A DNA stretch of 64,000 bases from Cristatella mucedo. Its lineage: Eukaryota; Bryozoa; Phylactolaemata; Cristatellidae. The stretch's first letter is position 1. Every line of letters starts with the position of its first letter. The notes under the pieces were generated by a model that ran no database searches, was not told where the DNA came from, and saw only the letters and a program-made list of their open reading frames with translations. The DNA is taken from assembly GCA_009760855.2 (NCBI GenBank), contig WPIO01000002.1:1891501-1955500 (forward strand). The letters run 5' to 3'. The position numbers and the translations under genes were made by a program. Of this stretch, positions 43,413-53,698 are shown in pieces.

Positions 43413-44284
43413 CTAATTCATTTGTACTTTTCCGGTACTTATGTAGCTAATTAATAGATTAACTTTCATATTTCCTAGATTATCAACATAATAATATTCT
43501 ATCGGAACTCTTGTAAAGTATGCATAATACTTAAAATCTGTTCCAGTTGGTGATGTATTTATAGCACGTATGTCACCTGATACTATTGTAATATCGCTGC
43601 TAGGTCTTAGTTGTATACAATTAGACGATCCAACAACCATTGCATTTAGTATTATTAGTGGAGGAGCGTTTTTATTTTGCCAAGAGTATGCAGTAGAAAT
43701 ATTAATAATAGAATTCATTGCTCTAGGGCTAAATGTAAGTACAACTTCTGTTATTTTTAACTGTTTTATCAACATAGGATTTCGTTGCAGCATCTGAAGG
43801 ATTAACAGGCTCAGCAACATTGATTATAGAGTTATTATTCATATTTAAATTTGTTGTAGCAGGAGAATTCTTCACTAACACATCTCGTTTCAATCCACCA
43901 TAAGTAACACAAAAATCATCAGGAAGAACTGTTGGTGTAGTAACACTAGAATTCCAATATGTAGAAGTAATAACAAAACTATTCATATTTAAATCTCCAG
44001 TCATTGTATCCAGATTTTTTAACATAATTAGATCGTTGACTTACATTAACAGCATCTGTCGGGTTAACTCCTGGAGCTAGGTTTGTAACTGATCTATTCT
44101 GCATATTAATAGAAGTACTACTACTTACAATAAAATTGGCATCCGTATATGATTTTGTTACAGCATTACCATCACTCACAGGATCACTCAAGTTAATAAT
44201 CCTGTTCCCATTTGCATCAAGATCTGATAGAATATAACCATTTATTCTGCTTACACACTCATCACAATGATGTCTTCGACTCAT
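43413..44284 (-). pseudogene. Fibre-like protein 1, disrupted
   Basis: The N-terminus (MSRRHHCDECVSRINGY) is followed by repeats of the form DLNMNxNxIxN[LV]xxPVNPxDAxxKSY, for example LDANGNRIINLSDPVSDGNA and LNMNNNSIINVAEPVNPSDA. This is the repeat style of trimeric phage and virus fibre shafts. The C-terminal ~110 residues are beta-rich without repeats and may be a receptor-binding head. Three overlapping frames (44,284-43,979; 44,025-43,729; 43,820-43,413) show two frameshifts. A second copy of the N-terminal module occurs at 54,790. Confidence 0.65.
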
Positions 44285-44452
44285 CTATATAGTTATTAAT
44301 TAAAATCTTCGATCGATCTAGCACTTCTTTTACAATAGGAACTATTCTAGAAAATCTAAAAGGATCATCTTCTTCTACCACTTCGATCAAACATCTTCTT
44401 ACATAATACTTTATGTCATGCCCTTTTGTTTTTTAATTGTTAAATCTGCCAT
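44262..44452 (-). pseudogene. Polinton-like gene 5: small charged protein, unknown
   Basis: MADLTIK starts at 44,452. After a frame change in a T-run the sequence continues KYYVRRCLIEVVEEDD and IVPIVKEVLDRSKIL, stopping at 44,262. It overlaps the start of fibre gene 1 by about 20 bp, as in compact viral gene arrays. No family recognised. Confidence 0.4.
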
Positions 44453-44495
44453 ACTTACTTATAATATCAAACTCAAAATCAAAATACTTTTTAAC

Positions 44496-45104
44496 TTAAA
44501 GCAATAACATAAAAATAGGTTCTCTAACAGGCATATCCAAATCGATAGTAGGAGCTCTTACATTTCCAGCAGCCATATAGTCTAGCGGAGGTTCTTCACA
44601 ATTCAATCCAGGAACGAAAATCTCAAATTCAGAGTAAAAGCATTCACTTAATTTTAAAACATGTAGACCAAGTAAACACTGTGCGTGATATTGTTTTGGT
44701 ATAAAATCATCAATAATATTTCTTCTACAAAAACATTTTATTTCAACTAGAGTATTGTTATCTACTATTCCATCAGGTGAATATCTGTATACACCATCAC
44801 TACTAAAGCAAAAGGTGAATATCTCATTCAAATTATCAAGTTTTACTTTTAGTTTCATTTCTAAAAATTTAGCTTCAATAGGTTCAAATACTTTACCGAA
44901 TAACATTGGAGGAAACTTCATGCTAGAACTGTTAGCAATATATTTTTTTAGTTTTCTGCTAGCAATTAATTCTATATCTACTTCTGTCTGATCTCCGAAT
45001 ACTAAGTCATTTCCAAGCACCGAGTAAACCTCTGAGCCTCCAATATTCAAAGACTATGATTTTTTCCACTCATCTGAACCTTGTACAAAATCAAATTTAT
45101 TCAT
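44496..45104 (-). pseudogene. YqaJ-type exonuclease/recombinase, one in-frame stop
   Basis: Predicted nuclease of the YqaJ/lambda-exonuclease-like (PD-(D/E)XK) family, which resects DNA for recombination. The ATG at 45,104 begins MNKFDFVQGSDEWKKS, then an in-frame TAG (45,054-45,056), then LNIGGSEVYSVLGND. Family features: VQGSxEW and IGGSE near the start, GKVFEPIEAKFLE, the catalytic SPDGI..LVEIKC and QYHAQCLLGL. About 200 residues. Starts 22 bp after the capsid gene's stop. Apart from the TAG the frame is intact. Confidence 0.75.
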
Positions 45105-45125
45105 TATATTTCTGTTTTAAATTTT

Positions 45126-46762
45126 TTAAATGTCAGTTCCATCGTAAACAAATGTTCCTTTACTGCAAGTAAACGGCGAACCATTACCATTCGATGGAAG
45201 TTCGGCGGTGTTCTCACAGATAGTTAAATAATGAATCAGAATGTTTGTAGCAGGATTGCAGCTTTACCAGCTCCACCAGCACCAACACTACTACCATCTG
45301 AAGCTGAAGGAATTGAAGAGTTACACTCAATACTTACATCAAGTTTGAAAGTAATTCTTAGAGGTTCATCATTATATTGTAGATCAATTACATGAATTGG
45401 GTAAAGAGATAACCACTCAGGAAAAGTAACACCAACTGGCTCTGTAAGTTCATTTAATCCAAGATATTGTTTTCTAAACTCTGAAAAATCTAAATATGCA
45501 GTCGAACACTTTCCATCTCTAAAATAGCTACTTCTAGCAACAGTAGGATATTGCTTTGAACCATTAGCAAGCACAGTCACATTTTTAATATCACAATGAT
45601 TGTATGTGCAAGGATTTCCAGTATAATTATTATATTTGTTTGTGTTTTGTGCAGCAACAATTAGCCACCTAACTTTATCAATAGTGTTTTGTACAGATTG
45701 AGTTCTAGTCTATTTTAGACCTTGGTTGAAATTAGTTAGTGTCATATTTTCATAACGTCTGACTCTGTAATTAAGTCTAATTTTCGTTGCTCTCTCACTT
45801 GATACATCTGCAATATATGATATGATACAGTGATACAGTGATACAATGGTACAGTGCTCTTTGAATGCTTTCTTTAGGAGTAACACAAGGAACCGTTAGT
45901 CCCATCTTTGACATACGAATTTTGAATGCGATCCAAACTCTTTCTCCATTGGCTGAAGCTCCTCCTCTTGCTAAAATCGCGTTTGTAGTATTAGCAGCTG
46001 TACCTGTTGGGCCAGTCATAATAGCATCAAAATCACTACCGCCAGTGCGTGTCATTTCAAGTGTAAACGGAATATTATAAAGAATTTTATTCATATCAGC
46101 ACAAAATCCAGACAGTCTTGAAAGCGGAAGTGAAATACTAAAAGTTCCAGGATTATCAGATAAGATATTTGATAGCCCTCTTCTGTATATAAAGCCATTA
46201 TTGTGCCAAAGATGCGGGTGGGCTTAGATAAGGATAGCTTAAAGCATTGATAGCGTTTCCGCCATTGTTGGCATTGGTAGGATAAAAATCCTCAATTGAG
46301 CCTGCCTCATCTTTTTTCCATCGAGTTGCAGGACCCTCTATTCTGTTGTAATCATTTGGATAAGTGAGATATCCCATACGAGTTAAAACACTTCCAGGAC
46401 CCTCTTTTAATGAATAGCTGTCTATATTCTCAGAACCAAGTCTAATCCTCATTGAACTAAACATCCATGCTCCAGCATTGTTAACAAGAGCAGCAGCAAG
46501 GTTTTTATTAGGTGCATTATAGGCGCCATTAGCAGCTGTCTGGACTTTTAGCTGGCCTTCAAGCAGAAGATAAGCATCGGATTAAACATAGCACAGTTGT
46601 TGTTCACCAGGAATAGTGAATGTGACAAGTTTATTTGCAATATCATCTGTTTCATTTCCACTAGACTGATAAAACTCTCTGTATCGGTAGTCTTTAACCT
46701 TATAAATTAGGAAAACTAGGATCACCCAATTCAAGTATTGTTTCAATCGGTGCACTTGCCAT
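45126..46762 (-). pseudogene. Major capsid protein (double-jelly-roll type), disrupted
   Basis: Equivalent of the Polinton/adintovirus hexon, about 545 residues if whole. Pieces by position: MASAPIETILELGDPSFPN (46,762); VTFTIPGEQQLCY then LEGQLKVQTAA (46,640-46,540); RIRLGSENIDSYSL (46,450); LPLSRLSGFCADMNKILYNI (46,125-46,065); IRLNYRVRRYENMTLTN and VRWLIVAAQNTN (45,785-45,640); YLDFSEFRKQYLG (45,510-45,470). The order and the DIKNVTVLANGSKQYP segment agree with Polinton capsid proteins. Breaks: frame changes near 46,700, 46,215, 45,830 (in a TGATACAG repeat) and 45,240; in-frame TAA (46,582) and TAG (45,710). Confidence 0.8.
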
Positions 46763-46790
46763 TTCTTCTTTATATAAAAAAATAAAATTT

Positions 46791-47388
46791 TTATTTCTTA
46801 TTCTGAATGTTTAAGCCAGCTCCAATTTTTTTCATGTACCCACCATATCCACCAGGCCTTGGAGCAGGCATTATAGCAGGGACAGCAGATTTCTCTTTTA
46901 TCACTCTCCCTATTTCTCTGTACGCCTTAGGATCATTTTCTTTTAACGTTTCTGAATAATCTTCAGTCTCAGAATCCTCCATCTTTGCTTTGTATTTCTT
47001 TTTTTTGGTTTAAGTTTCTCAAGCATTGCTAGTTTTATTTCGAGATCCATCTCTTTCATCTTTCTATCATAATCTTCCTCCTTTTTTGTTTCTCTAACTC
47101 ATACTCAAGCTCTTTCTTTCTTCTTTCTTCATCAAGTTTATCATCAAGATCTCTACGTTTGTTAGCATACTCCTGGCCAATCTTCTCTTTCTTTGTCTGC
47201 AACTCAATTAATTTTCTAGCCTGATGCATTTCAATACCTTTGTTAGCAATATTCATGCTAAGTCCAGTTAGGCCAGTGAGCACAGGTGCTGCTTTTCCAA
47301 CACCATCAATAATCTTATCAAGTACTCCAGAGCCATGATATTTCCCACCAGTTATCCTACCATGACCAATTCTGGCATAGCTACCCAT
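46791..47388 (-). pseudogene. Polinton-like gene 8: Gly-rich amphipathic N-terminus plus charged coiled coil
   Basis: MGSYARIGHGRITGG, then a hydrophobic/amphipathic part (VLDKIIDGVGKAAPVLTGLT) and a long Lys/Glu/Arg helix (KKEKIGQEYANKRRDLDDKL..). Frameshifts near 47,055 and 46,985 lead to a tail rich in Pro and Gly (MPAPRPGGYGGYMKKIGAG). The position next to capsid genes suggests a minor virion protein. The function is not established from sequence. Confidence 0.5.
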
Positions 47389-47394
47389 CCTATA

Positions 47395-48246
47395 TTATTT
47401 CGAAATTTTTATAGTAGCTACAACATCTGTAATAGTATCTATTGAATTTTTATTTTGATCTGTTAAACTAATTTTAATACTACTCACGCCATTAATATCT
47501 CCACGAGTAGGTAAGTATAAAACGTTTGGCACATGTACGTCAACCTTCTCTGCTGGATCAACATCATCAATATCAATTAAATATAAAGATGAAGATTGTT
47601 CTAAAAATCCTTTTTTATGTTCATCATAGTTCCTACTAGGATCGACAAGATCACAATCAATACTTATCCATTTTACACCAGAATTGTCGGGAAACTGCAT
47701 TTTATTCCAAGCTTTGTAAATACCACTGAAATACACAGCCATTTCTATAGCTTCATATGGCGTTCTACCAACCATATCAGCATCAAATGAACCTTGCTGA
47801 TTTGAACTAAAACCTAAAGTATCTCCAATTGAGTTAATTACACCAGAAGCGTTGCTTCCAAGTAGCACAACATAATCGGGGGTAACTTGCATTATTATTC
47901 TATCATCAGTGTCAACACTAAATTTTATTCCGCTACTATATCTGTTTGCAGAGTTGTAAAATGCATCATTCTATGTTAAAGCTTGGTTTAGAGCCAAAAC
48001 AATGTTATTGCTATCGTAGTATCCCTGTGGTATTGCAAAAGAAAATGGGTTTGCATTAACAATACTTGCTTTATGCCAAAGCATGTCATTTACTCCAGTA
48101 ATAATATTTGATATTATTTTGTTTGTGTAACTAAACTCAACTCTACGCAAACCAATTTTGTTATAGCCGGAATCTGATCCAAGCATTAACGGTGGAACTA
48201 GAGTTTTTGAATCTGAACCAGTAGTTCCAGTGATTCTTGTAGACAT
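47395..48246 (-). pseudogene. Penton-like jelly-roll protein 1 (minor capsid candidate)
   Basis: The ATG at 48,246 begins STRITGTTGSDSKTLVPP. The frame continues without shift to 47,395, interrupted by one TAG (47,971-47,973) after LNQALT. The FAIPQGYYDSNNIVLALNQA segment resembles the folding block of Polinton penton proteins (IPxGxYD..xLN). The end (VPNVLYLPTRGD..IKISLTDQNKN) resembles the penton C-terminus (xxIxVxLTDxNG). About 280 residues. Assignment by pattern only. Confidence 0.5.
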
Positions 48247-48249
48247 TCT

Positions 48250-49087
48250 TATATTGTATTTCAATAATTTCTATCACAACAGTAATCTGCTGTAACCCAA
48301 AGTCTAAAACTTTCAAATTTTGATCTGTAACAGTAATCAATATATCAGAAAATAGAATCTCCAACAAGATTGTGATATTCAAAAGTATTCGGTTCATATA
48401 CCATTTGTTCCCAAGGATAGAAATTATAAGCAAAACTTCTTAGAGCTTGCGTTTCGATATTATTTATATAACTTGTTCCACTAGCAACCAAATTGCAGTC
48501 TATAAGAATTAAGTTTTGGTCAGAAACAAAAACTTCATTCTCTGAAGTAATTTTCTCTCCAGAATCAACAACTATTTGTGTGAATGGTTTTCCAGGAACA
48601 GCATCGTATGTAGATTGTGGAAGTGTTTTATCAGTTGTGTAAACAGTTCCAGTACATCCAAGAATGCTAGATAAAGTAGATTTAACAGCAAAAAATGTAA
48701 ACCTAGCAGGCATAGTAATGCAAGAATTAGAAGTAGCAGTATCAATACCTAAAACAAACTCATCATTTCCGGATAATACAATAGAATTATTTATTGTATC
48801 AGCAATACCAACATTTACATCATCAGACACAGCAGCATATATTCCACGAGTATCCTTACTATTCACTCAGATCCACCTGCAAGTCTGTAAACAAAAGTGT
48901 TGTTGGAAGATGTAATGTTCTTAATAGAATTAGTTCCAACAAACTTTTTGAAGCATACCTTAAACCTTTTATTCTTAAGCTTGATTGGGTTATTGATGTT
49001 TACTCCAGTAGGATTAGTAGTTCCAGTTACATTAAAAACGTATCCTTCCTTACTTGAAATGGTATCCTTTTTGATTGACTCAAACAT
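48250..49087 (-). pseudogene. Penton-like jelly-roll protein 2
   Basis: MFESIKKDTISSKEGYVFNV starts at 49,087. A frame change at about 48,866 leads to 173 codons with beta-rich sequence (YTTDKTLPQSTYDAVPGKPF, LILIDCNLVASGTSYINNIE). Another shift near 48,350 leads to ILITVTDQNLKVLDFGLQQI, which resembles a penton C-terminal block. The true end is uncertain because the last frame runs into gene 9. It may be the actual penton, with its neighbour a paralogue. Confidence 0.45.
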
Positions 49088-49129
49088 TTTTTAAAATCTC
49101 CTTAGCCTCATCAAGAAGATCTGTCATTT

Positions 49130-50313
49130 CTATATATCATACAAAAGTTTATTGATTTTAGAAATGTATGACTTTGGTACTTTTCTAGATTTTGCAACGT
49201 AATCAACAGCAGCACTAATAGAATTTACTACTCCAGTATTTCCAGCAGCAAGTTCACGGATCCACAATTCTATCTTATCAAATACCTCCGAATCATTCTT
49301 TAAAACTAATGGAATTACTTCTATTCCTCGTCCAACTTTTGGTCTTAAATAGTCTAAAACTCTTTGTTCTTATACACTTCTTTTTTTCTTTTTATCTAGT
49401 TCTCTAATACCATTTGAAAGATTTTCTTCACTAAGATTCTGCACAATCTTTCTTACTGGTTTGGATATTCCACCAGTTCTTTTTGCTCCAATAATATCAA
49501 GTAAATCTTTCTTTTTAGAAATTGTTGAATTATACGCTCCACCTAATTCATCTTTCTGTTTGTCATCTGCTCTACTAAAATAGTTCTGTGCATATTCTAA
49601 GACATCATGAGCAGTCTGATCTAGTTCTCTTTCTGCAGTATACATTTTTTCATTATACAGTTTGAGTCCTAGCTCATATAGTTTTAAATCTTTAATTGTA
49701 CTATCAATCTCATTTATTATTCTTGTTACATAACTTGGAACATATCCCTCTTTATTTTTAACTATTTCAATTAGATTAGCTTTATCCAAATCTTATACTA
49801 CTACTCCAGTTTTCTTCGGAGTGCCAGTAGTTGGATTTATATTTAACTATTCAGCTAAACCTTTCTGAGCAACATCAATAGCTTCTCGTACTTCTGGATT
49901 TGCTGCGTGTGTCTTTGCTTGATTTGCTTTTTTATATTTTCCTTCTTTAACAGCTTTTTCAGCTTTTTGAATAGTGTTTGATATGTCTGTTTGAGGTTTG
50001 TATTCCAAAACTTTTTGTAATTGTTTTTTGTTTTCTATTTGCAGGGCAAGTTTAGGTCTAACTCTTTAAGGTTTTTCAACAACAACTTTACTTAAGTTAT
50101 CAGCTGATCTCTCTAATGCTTGCTCATTCAATCTATGCTCAGCAGCATCTCTTATTACAGACATTTCTGAGTCTATTCTTTGTATCTCACTGGAGTTTTC
50201 TAGAATATTTGCATCTCTTAGATCTTGCAGATTTTCCAGTTTAGATTCACAATCTAATGCCTCTTGAACACTTCGTCTGTAAGGTTTTTTACCACTCGAA
50301 TATATTTTTCCAT
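49130..50313 (-). pseudogene. Polinton-like gene 11: long charged helical protein with four in-frame stops
   Basis: About 394 codons from the ATG at 50,313. One early frame change occurs in an A6 run (about 50,290). The frame is then continuous to 49,130 except for TAA (50,066), TAG (49,847), TAA (49,793) and TAA (49,370); no TGA or further shift interrupts it. Lys/Glu-rich helices dominate (KAEKAVKEGKYKKANQAKT, MYTAERELDQTAHDVLEYAQ). Near the end is DYVAKSRKVPKSYISKINKL. No family is recognised. It sits between the ATPase and the penton-like genes, where Polintons often carry virion proteins. Confidence 0.5.
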
Positions 50314-50333
50314 TAAAAATTTTACTATATCTA

Positions 50334-51005
50334 TTAAGAATTAAAAAATGTTATTAATTGCTTTCCTTCTGAATCAGCAGACCAAAATCTGCCTTCTGAT
50401 TCAGTCTTAGTTAGATCTATTACGCAATATCCAAAACGGTTTCTAGTACAAGAGTTAACCCATTCTCTAAATTGTTTCTTATCAATATCTCCAACATATG
50501 CATCACGAATATACTCGATGTCAGTTGTGTTTTGCTTAAAGATTACTATTATGTTTATGCTGTTTCTAATTTCTCTCCTAGGTATATTAGTAAATCCTTG
50601 AGCAAGATAGAAAATATTTAAACCTTTATGTCTTCCTCGTGTGAAATAGTCTAGTATCTTTGTCTGATCTTTTGTCATTAAATCATCAAGTACAACTACA
50701 TTCTTGCAGTTCTTATATGAGTCAACTTCTGGCATAGCATCAATACCGTTAATCCAAGAGTAAGCCTTGTTTTCTTTTGTCATTGACATAAGTCCGCGGA
50801 TACCACTTATGGTCTAGACTCGAAGCAATAGTTGTACAACTACCATAATTTACCATTCCATAAAATATCCAATTCATAATTAATTGAGACTTGCCTGAAC
50901 CACTAAAACTAAAACTAAAGCTCTGATTGGAGCATTTTGTAGAGGCTACTTATGGCCAGTATCTACATCTTGTCCAAAATTAAACGCTCTCACTCGAAGA
51001 GACAT
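50334..51005 (-). pseudogene. DNA-packaging ATPase (FtsK/HerA type), disrupted
   Basis: Motor that would pump the genome into capsids. The ATG at 51,005 begins SLRVRAFNFGQD. An in-frame TAG (50,946) follows HK. After a frame change comes Walker A (SFSGSGKSQLI, near 50,900). After another shift near 50,800 comes the C-terminal part with Walker B (NVVVLDDLM), FTRGRHKGLNIFYLAQGF and SINIIVIFKQNTTD. These match Polinton/adintovirus ATPases. Divergent from gene 13, with 34 bp between start codons. Confidence 0.87.
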
Positions 51006-51039
51006 TTCCTATACTAAAAAAAGTTTTTATATTATATAA
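51006..51039. promoter_or_regulatory. Short AT-rich divergent intergenic region
   Basis: 34 bp containing TATTATATAAATGG separate the start codons of the minus-strand ATPase and plus-strand gene 13, so any promoters must overlap here. Inferred from spacing only. Confidence 0.35.
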
Positions 51040-51354
51040 ATGGAAATTTACTGCTTGAAGTGCAAAAAGCCAACCGATAGCATTCATGAGGAGTATGTTA
51101 AAATAGATAGTACAAAAGGTCTTAGAGGTATGATTAAAGAAATATGTGTGATCTGTGAAATTGAAAAGTCAAAGTTTGTTAAACTTAGAAGTAGTGGTAG
51201 TGGAGTTCTAGCTCATGGAAATAAATTAGGAACTGGCGTTCTAGCTCATTGGAAAAAGTTAGGTACCGGAGTTTTGAGTCATGGGAAAAAGTTTGGTGGA
51301 TCAATAGACAAAGCAAGCATACTTTCTGAACTAAGAGAAACTATCAACAGTTAA
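51040..51354 (+). CDS. Zinc-ribbon protein with Gly-rich repeats (Polinton-like gene 13)
   Basis: 104 codons, intact. The N-terminal ribbon has MEIYCLKCKKPT and, 30 residues on, ICVICEIEKS; the CxxC pairs and the KGLRGMIKEIC spacing match the YCxKCxxxT..LKGxCxxCG ribbon seen in many Polinton proteins. Next are three copies of a 12-residue repeat (LAHGNKLGTGV, LAHWKKLGTGV, LSHGKKFGGS). Directly overlaps the protease frame; a +1 shift at the TTAAAAAAAA after its last codons would fuse it to the protease. Confidence 0.7.
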   Translation: MEIYCLKCKKPTDSIHEEYVKIDSTKGLRGMIKEICVICEIEKSKFVKLRSSGSGVLAHGNKLGTGVLAHWKKLGTGVLSHGKKFGGSIDKASILSELRETINS

Positions 51355-51742
51355 AAAAAAGATACAAAGTATACCACTAACTGATCTCGAAATAAATGAT
51401 TTTGTAAAGGAATTGAATGTAAAAGATTTTAGCGGTGTATTTGCAAGAGATGAGTTAAACTCTATAAAACAAAATGAATGCCTTATTTGTAACACTGGTA
51501 AATCAGATCTAGCAATATATCATTGGGTAGCACTTAAAAAAGTAGAAGATCTATGTTTTTACTTTGATTCATTCGGCGTACCACCAATGCCAGAAGTAAT
51601 TGAGTATTTCGGTGTTACACCAAGTTTTCAATCTTTTCAACTTCAAGATTACAAACAAACGGATTGTGGAATGAGGTGTTTAATCTTTCTGCAACGAATG
51701 AAGCTGGCCGATTTTGGTACAGTCATGGGATTCTTAATCTGA
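51335..51742 (+). CDS. Adenovirus-type cysteine protease (maturation protease)
   Basis: Would process capsid proteins. The frame is open from 51,335 to a TGA at 51,742. It holds IPLTDLEINDFVKELNVKDF and SGVFARDEL, typical of Polinton proteases. The catalytic His is in YHWVAL, the acidic residue in FYFDSFG, and the Cys in TDCGMRC preceded by the conserved Gln region. No in-frame ATG precedes the catalytic region: only TTG at 51,413, with coding-like sequence upstream of it. Either the start was lost or the protein is made as a frameshift fusion with gene 13. About 135 residues, short for the family's usual ~150-200. Confidence 0.87.
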   Translation, partial: EKLSTVKKKIQSIPLTDLEINDFVKELNVKDFSGVFARDELNSIKQNECLICNTGKSDLAIYHWVALKKVEDLCFYFDSFGVPPMPEVIEYFGVTPSFQSFQLQDYKQTDCGMRCLIFLQRMKLADFGTVMGFLI

Positions 51743-51770
51743 ATTAAACAAAATATATACACTATATAGA

Positions 51771-52244
51771 ATGGAAAATAAAGAAAAAAAATTTGTAGTC
51801 CTCCAAAATTCTGCAGTTGTTATCCCTAAAAAAAAACCCGCGCATGTTCATGTTGAAGAAAAAATTTCAAAAGATTCCAAACCTTATCTAAGTGCGTGGA
51901 TGTACATAACAGAAAAAGTACTTCCATTTCTTCAGAATATCGTAGATAGATCGAGTGAACAATTATATTTTAAGGGATTTGATGTTAGTGCAAGATCTAC
52001 AATTGGAATTCGATTTGATTTGGGAATGAAACCTAGTATTATGTTTGATGGGAATAATAAACAAATTAAAGTAGCTAGTCCTGCAGATATCATACAAAAA
52101 CTAGGAAATGATTTTTGTATAACTGGAATTCTTGATGGTAGTTATGTTTCAAAATAGTACTATAATAAGGAAGCAAGACTAAATATTAGATTAAAGGTTG
52201 ACCAAGTAAAAGTTTATAGTTCGCCAAAAGAGATCAATGTTTAA
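51771..52244 (+). pseudogene. Polinton-like gene 15, unknown, one in-frame stop
   Basis: The ATG at 51,771 starts ENKEKKFVVLQNSAVVIPKK. 128 codons run to a TAG at 52,155. The same frame then continues with protein-like sequence (NKEARLNIRLKVDQVKVYSS) to a TAA at 52,242, so the TAG may be a lesion. Beta-rich, no family recognised. 28 bp after the protease. Confidence 0.5.
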
Positions 52245-52304
52245 TCCAGCAGAGTTTTAAAAGTAAGTATAAATATACATAAATTAGTTGTAAGTTAAAT
52301 GTTT

Positions 52305-53078
52305 TTAGATCCTTTTACGAGTTATATCAAACATCCTATCAACTATTCCTCGAGCATAATTTTTTATCTTGTTTAGGTTAGCTGGATTTGATGCTTTATC
52401 TTTTAGAAAATCTGTAGCAAATGAATCGTTTTTTGCTCCACCAGATAAAATTCCAAGTCCAAGCTTGCTTTTCGCAGCCATGACAGCTGCAACTGTCTTA
52501 GCATCTTCACGAACATATGCAGGCTGTCTTGGGTCAAGAGCAATACGTGCAGCAGATTCAGCAAGAACCAAGTCTGAAAAGTTTCTTATTTGTGTTCTTT
52601 AAGGTTCGGGCATTGATCCAGTTTCAGTGTAAAGACTATCGTGCACTAAAGCCTTGTTATCTAAATCATTTGACCCCTCATAGCCCTCACTTATACATTG
52701 GGTAAACTTGGTCCCTGTGCCGGCATAGCTATATCTACCAGTATTGTTGAATGAGCCATTTGGAACAAATTCAGATTTAACTCCTGAAGGAAGACGCATA
52801 TGCATCTCACGACCACCAGTAAGTTTATTTATGAAATCTACGATACCACTGCCAACCTTTCTATTTTGTTTCAACTGTTTCAAACTTATATTTAGTTGCA
52901 TGCCAGTGTTTTTAGATCTACACTTTTCAATTCTAGCAAGTTGTGTCTTTGTTACAAAGATGGAAATACTTCCTGATAAGTCTTCTTTTTTTAATCTGAT
53001 TGAAATAGGTTTATCAGAGTTATGTATTTGCTTTACTTGATGATCTGACAGGTTAAGTTTTACCTCATGGTATTCCAT
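52305..53078 (-). pseudogene. Capsid-associated protein with phospholipase-A2-like segment, one in-frame stop
   Basis: About 258 codons from 53,078. N-terminal half: charged beta-type sequence (MEYHEVKLNLSDHQVKQI, SGSISIFVTKTQLARIEKC) and KVGSGIVDFINKLTGG, an amphipathic piece. Middle: PNGSFNNTGRYSYAGTGTKF..SNDLDNKALVHDSLY, which follows the pattern of PLA2-like segments of Polinton and parvovirus capsid proteins (Y-x-GPGT, then NxLDxxxxxHDxxY with the His-Asp pair). The Gly-Pro-Gly is AGTG here. After a TAA (52,599) the frame continues with FSDLVLAESAARIALDPRQP and a Gly-rich end. Probable role: membrane penetration. Confidence 0.65.
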
Positions 53079-53135
53079 TTCTATAATATATTTAATTTTT
53101 ATTTAAAGAGAAATAAAACTAATATATACTAAATA

Positions 53136-53698
53136 ATGAATCAGGATACGTTTTCTAGATTCAGAGATAGAGTTATGGAACTTTTGGATTATAATGAATA
53201 CACTGGAAAAATCACAAATGAAATTACTCGCGCTGCAAATGCAAGAATTGGTAAAGAATCAGGATCAATTAGTAAAACGAATGGATACAGAATTATTAGG
53301 ATTGATCGGAAAGATTATAAAGCACATCGTATTGCCTGGGTCATTTATAAAAATGAGATGCCAATTTTTTAGATTGATCACGTTAATGGGATTAGATCAG
53401 ATAATATAATTAGTAATCTAAAAATTGCAACTTCATCAGAAAATGATAGAAATAGAGAAAAACGAAGAAATCTATCATCAGTTTTATTTGTGTTAAATTT
53501 AACAGGAGAAAAGATAGATGTGAATTATATATTACAATAGATAAACATAACTATCATTTGGGCTATTACAACAACCCTATCGCTGCGGCTGAAAGAAGAG
53601 ACATAGTTACTATACAACTTCATTTAAAATTTGCGCGATTAAATTTTACTTATACACTTACTGAAAATAATCAAATAGTTAGGCATACAGATTTTTAG
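53136..53698 (+). pseudogene. HNH homing-type endonuclease with AP2-like C-terminus, disrupted
   Basis: N-terminal block LLDYNEYTGKIT..NGYRIIRIDRKDYKAHRIAW, then in-frame TAG (53,370-53,372), then the HNH core IDHVNGIRSDNIISNLKIAT. A frame change near 53,490 leads to LYITIDKHNYHLGYYNNPIA and an AAERRD helix, the AP2-like DNA-binding part. These free-standing nucleases are selfish cargo in many viruses. It lies between oppositely oriented genes. Confidence 0.82.
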
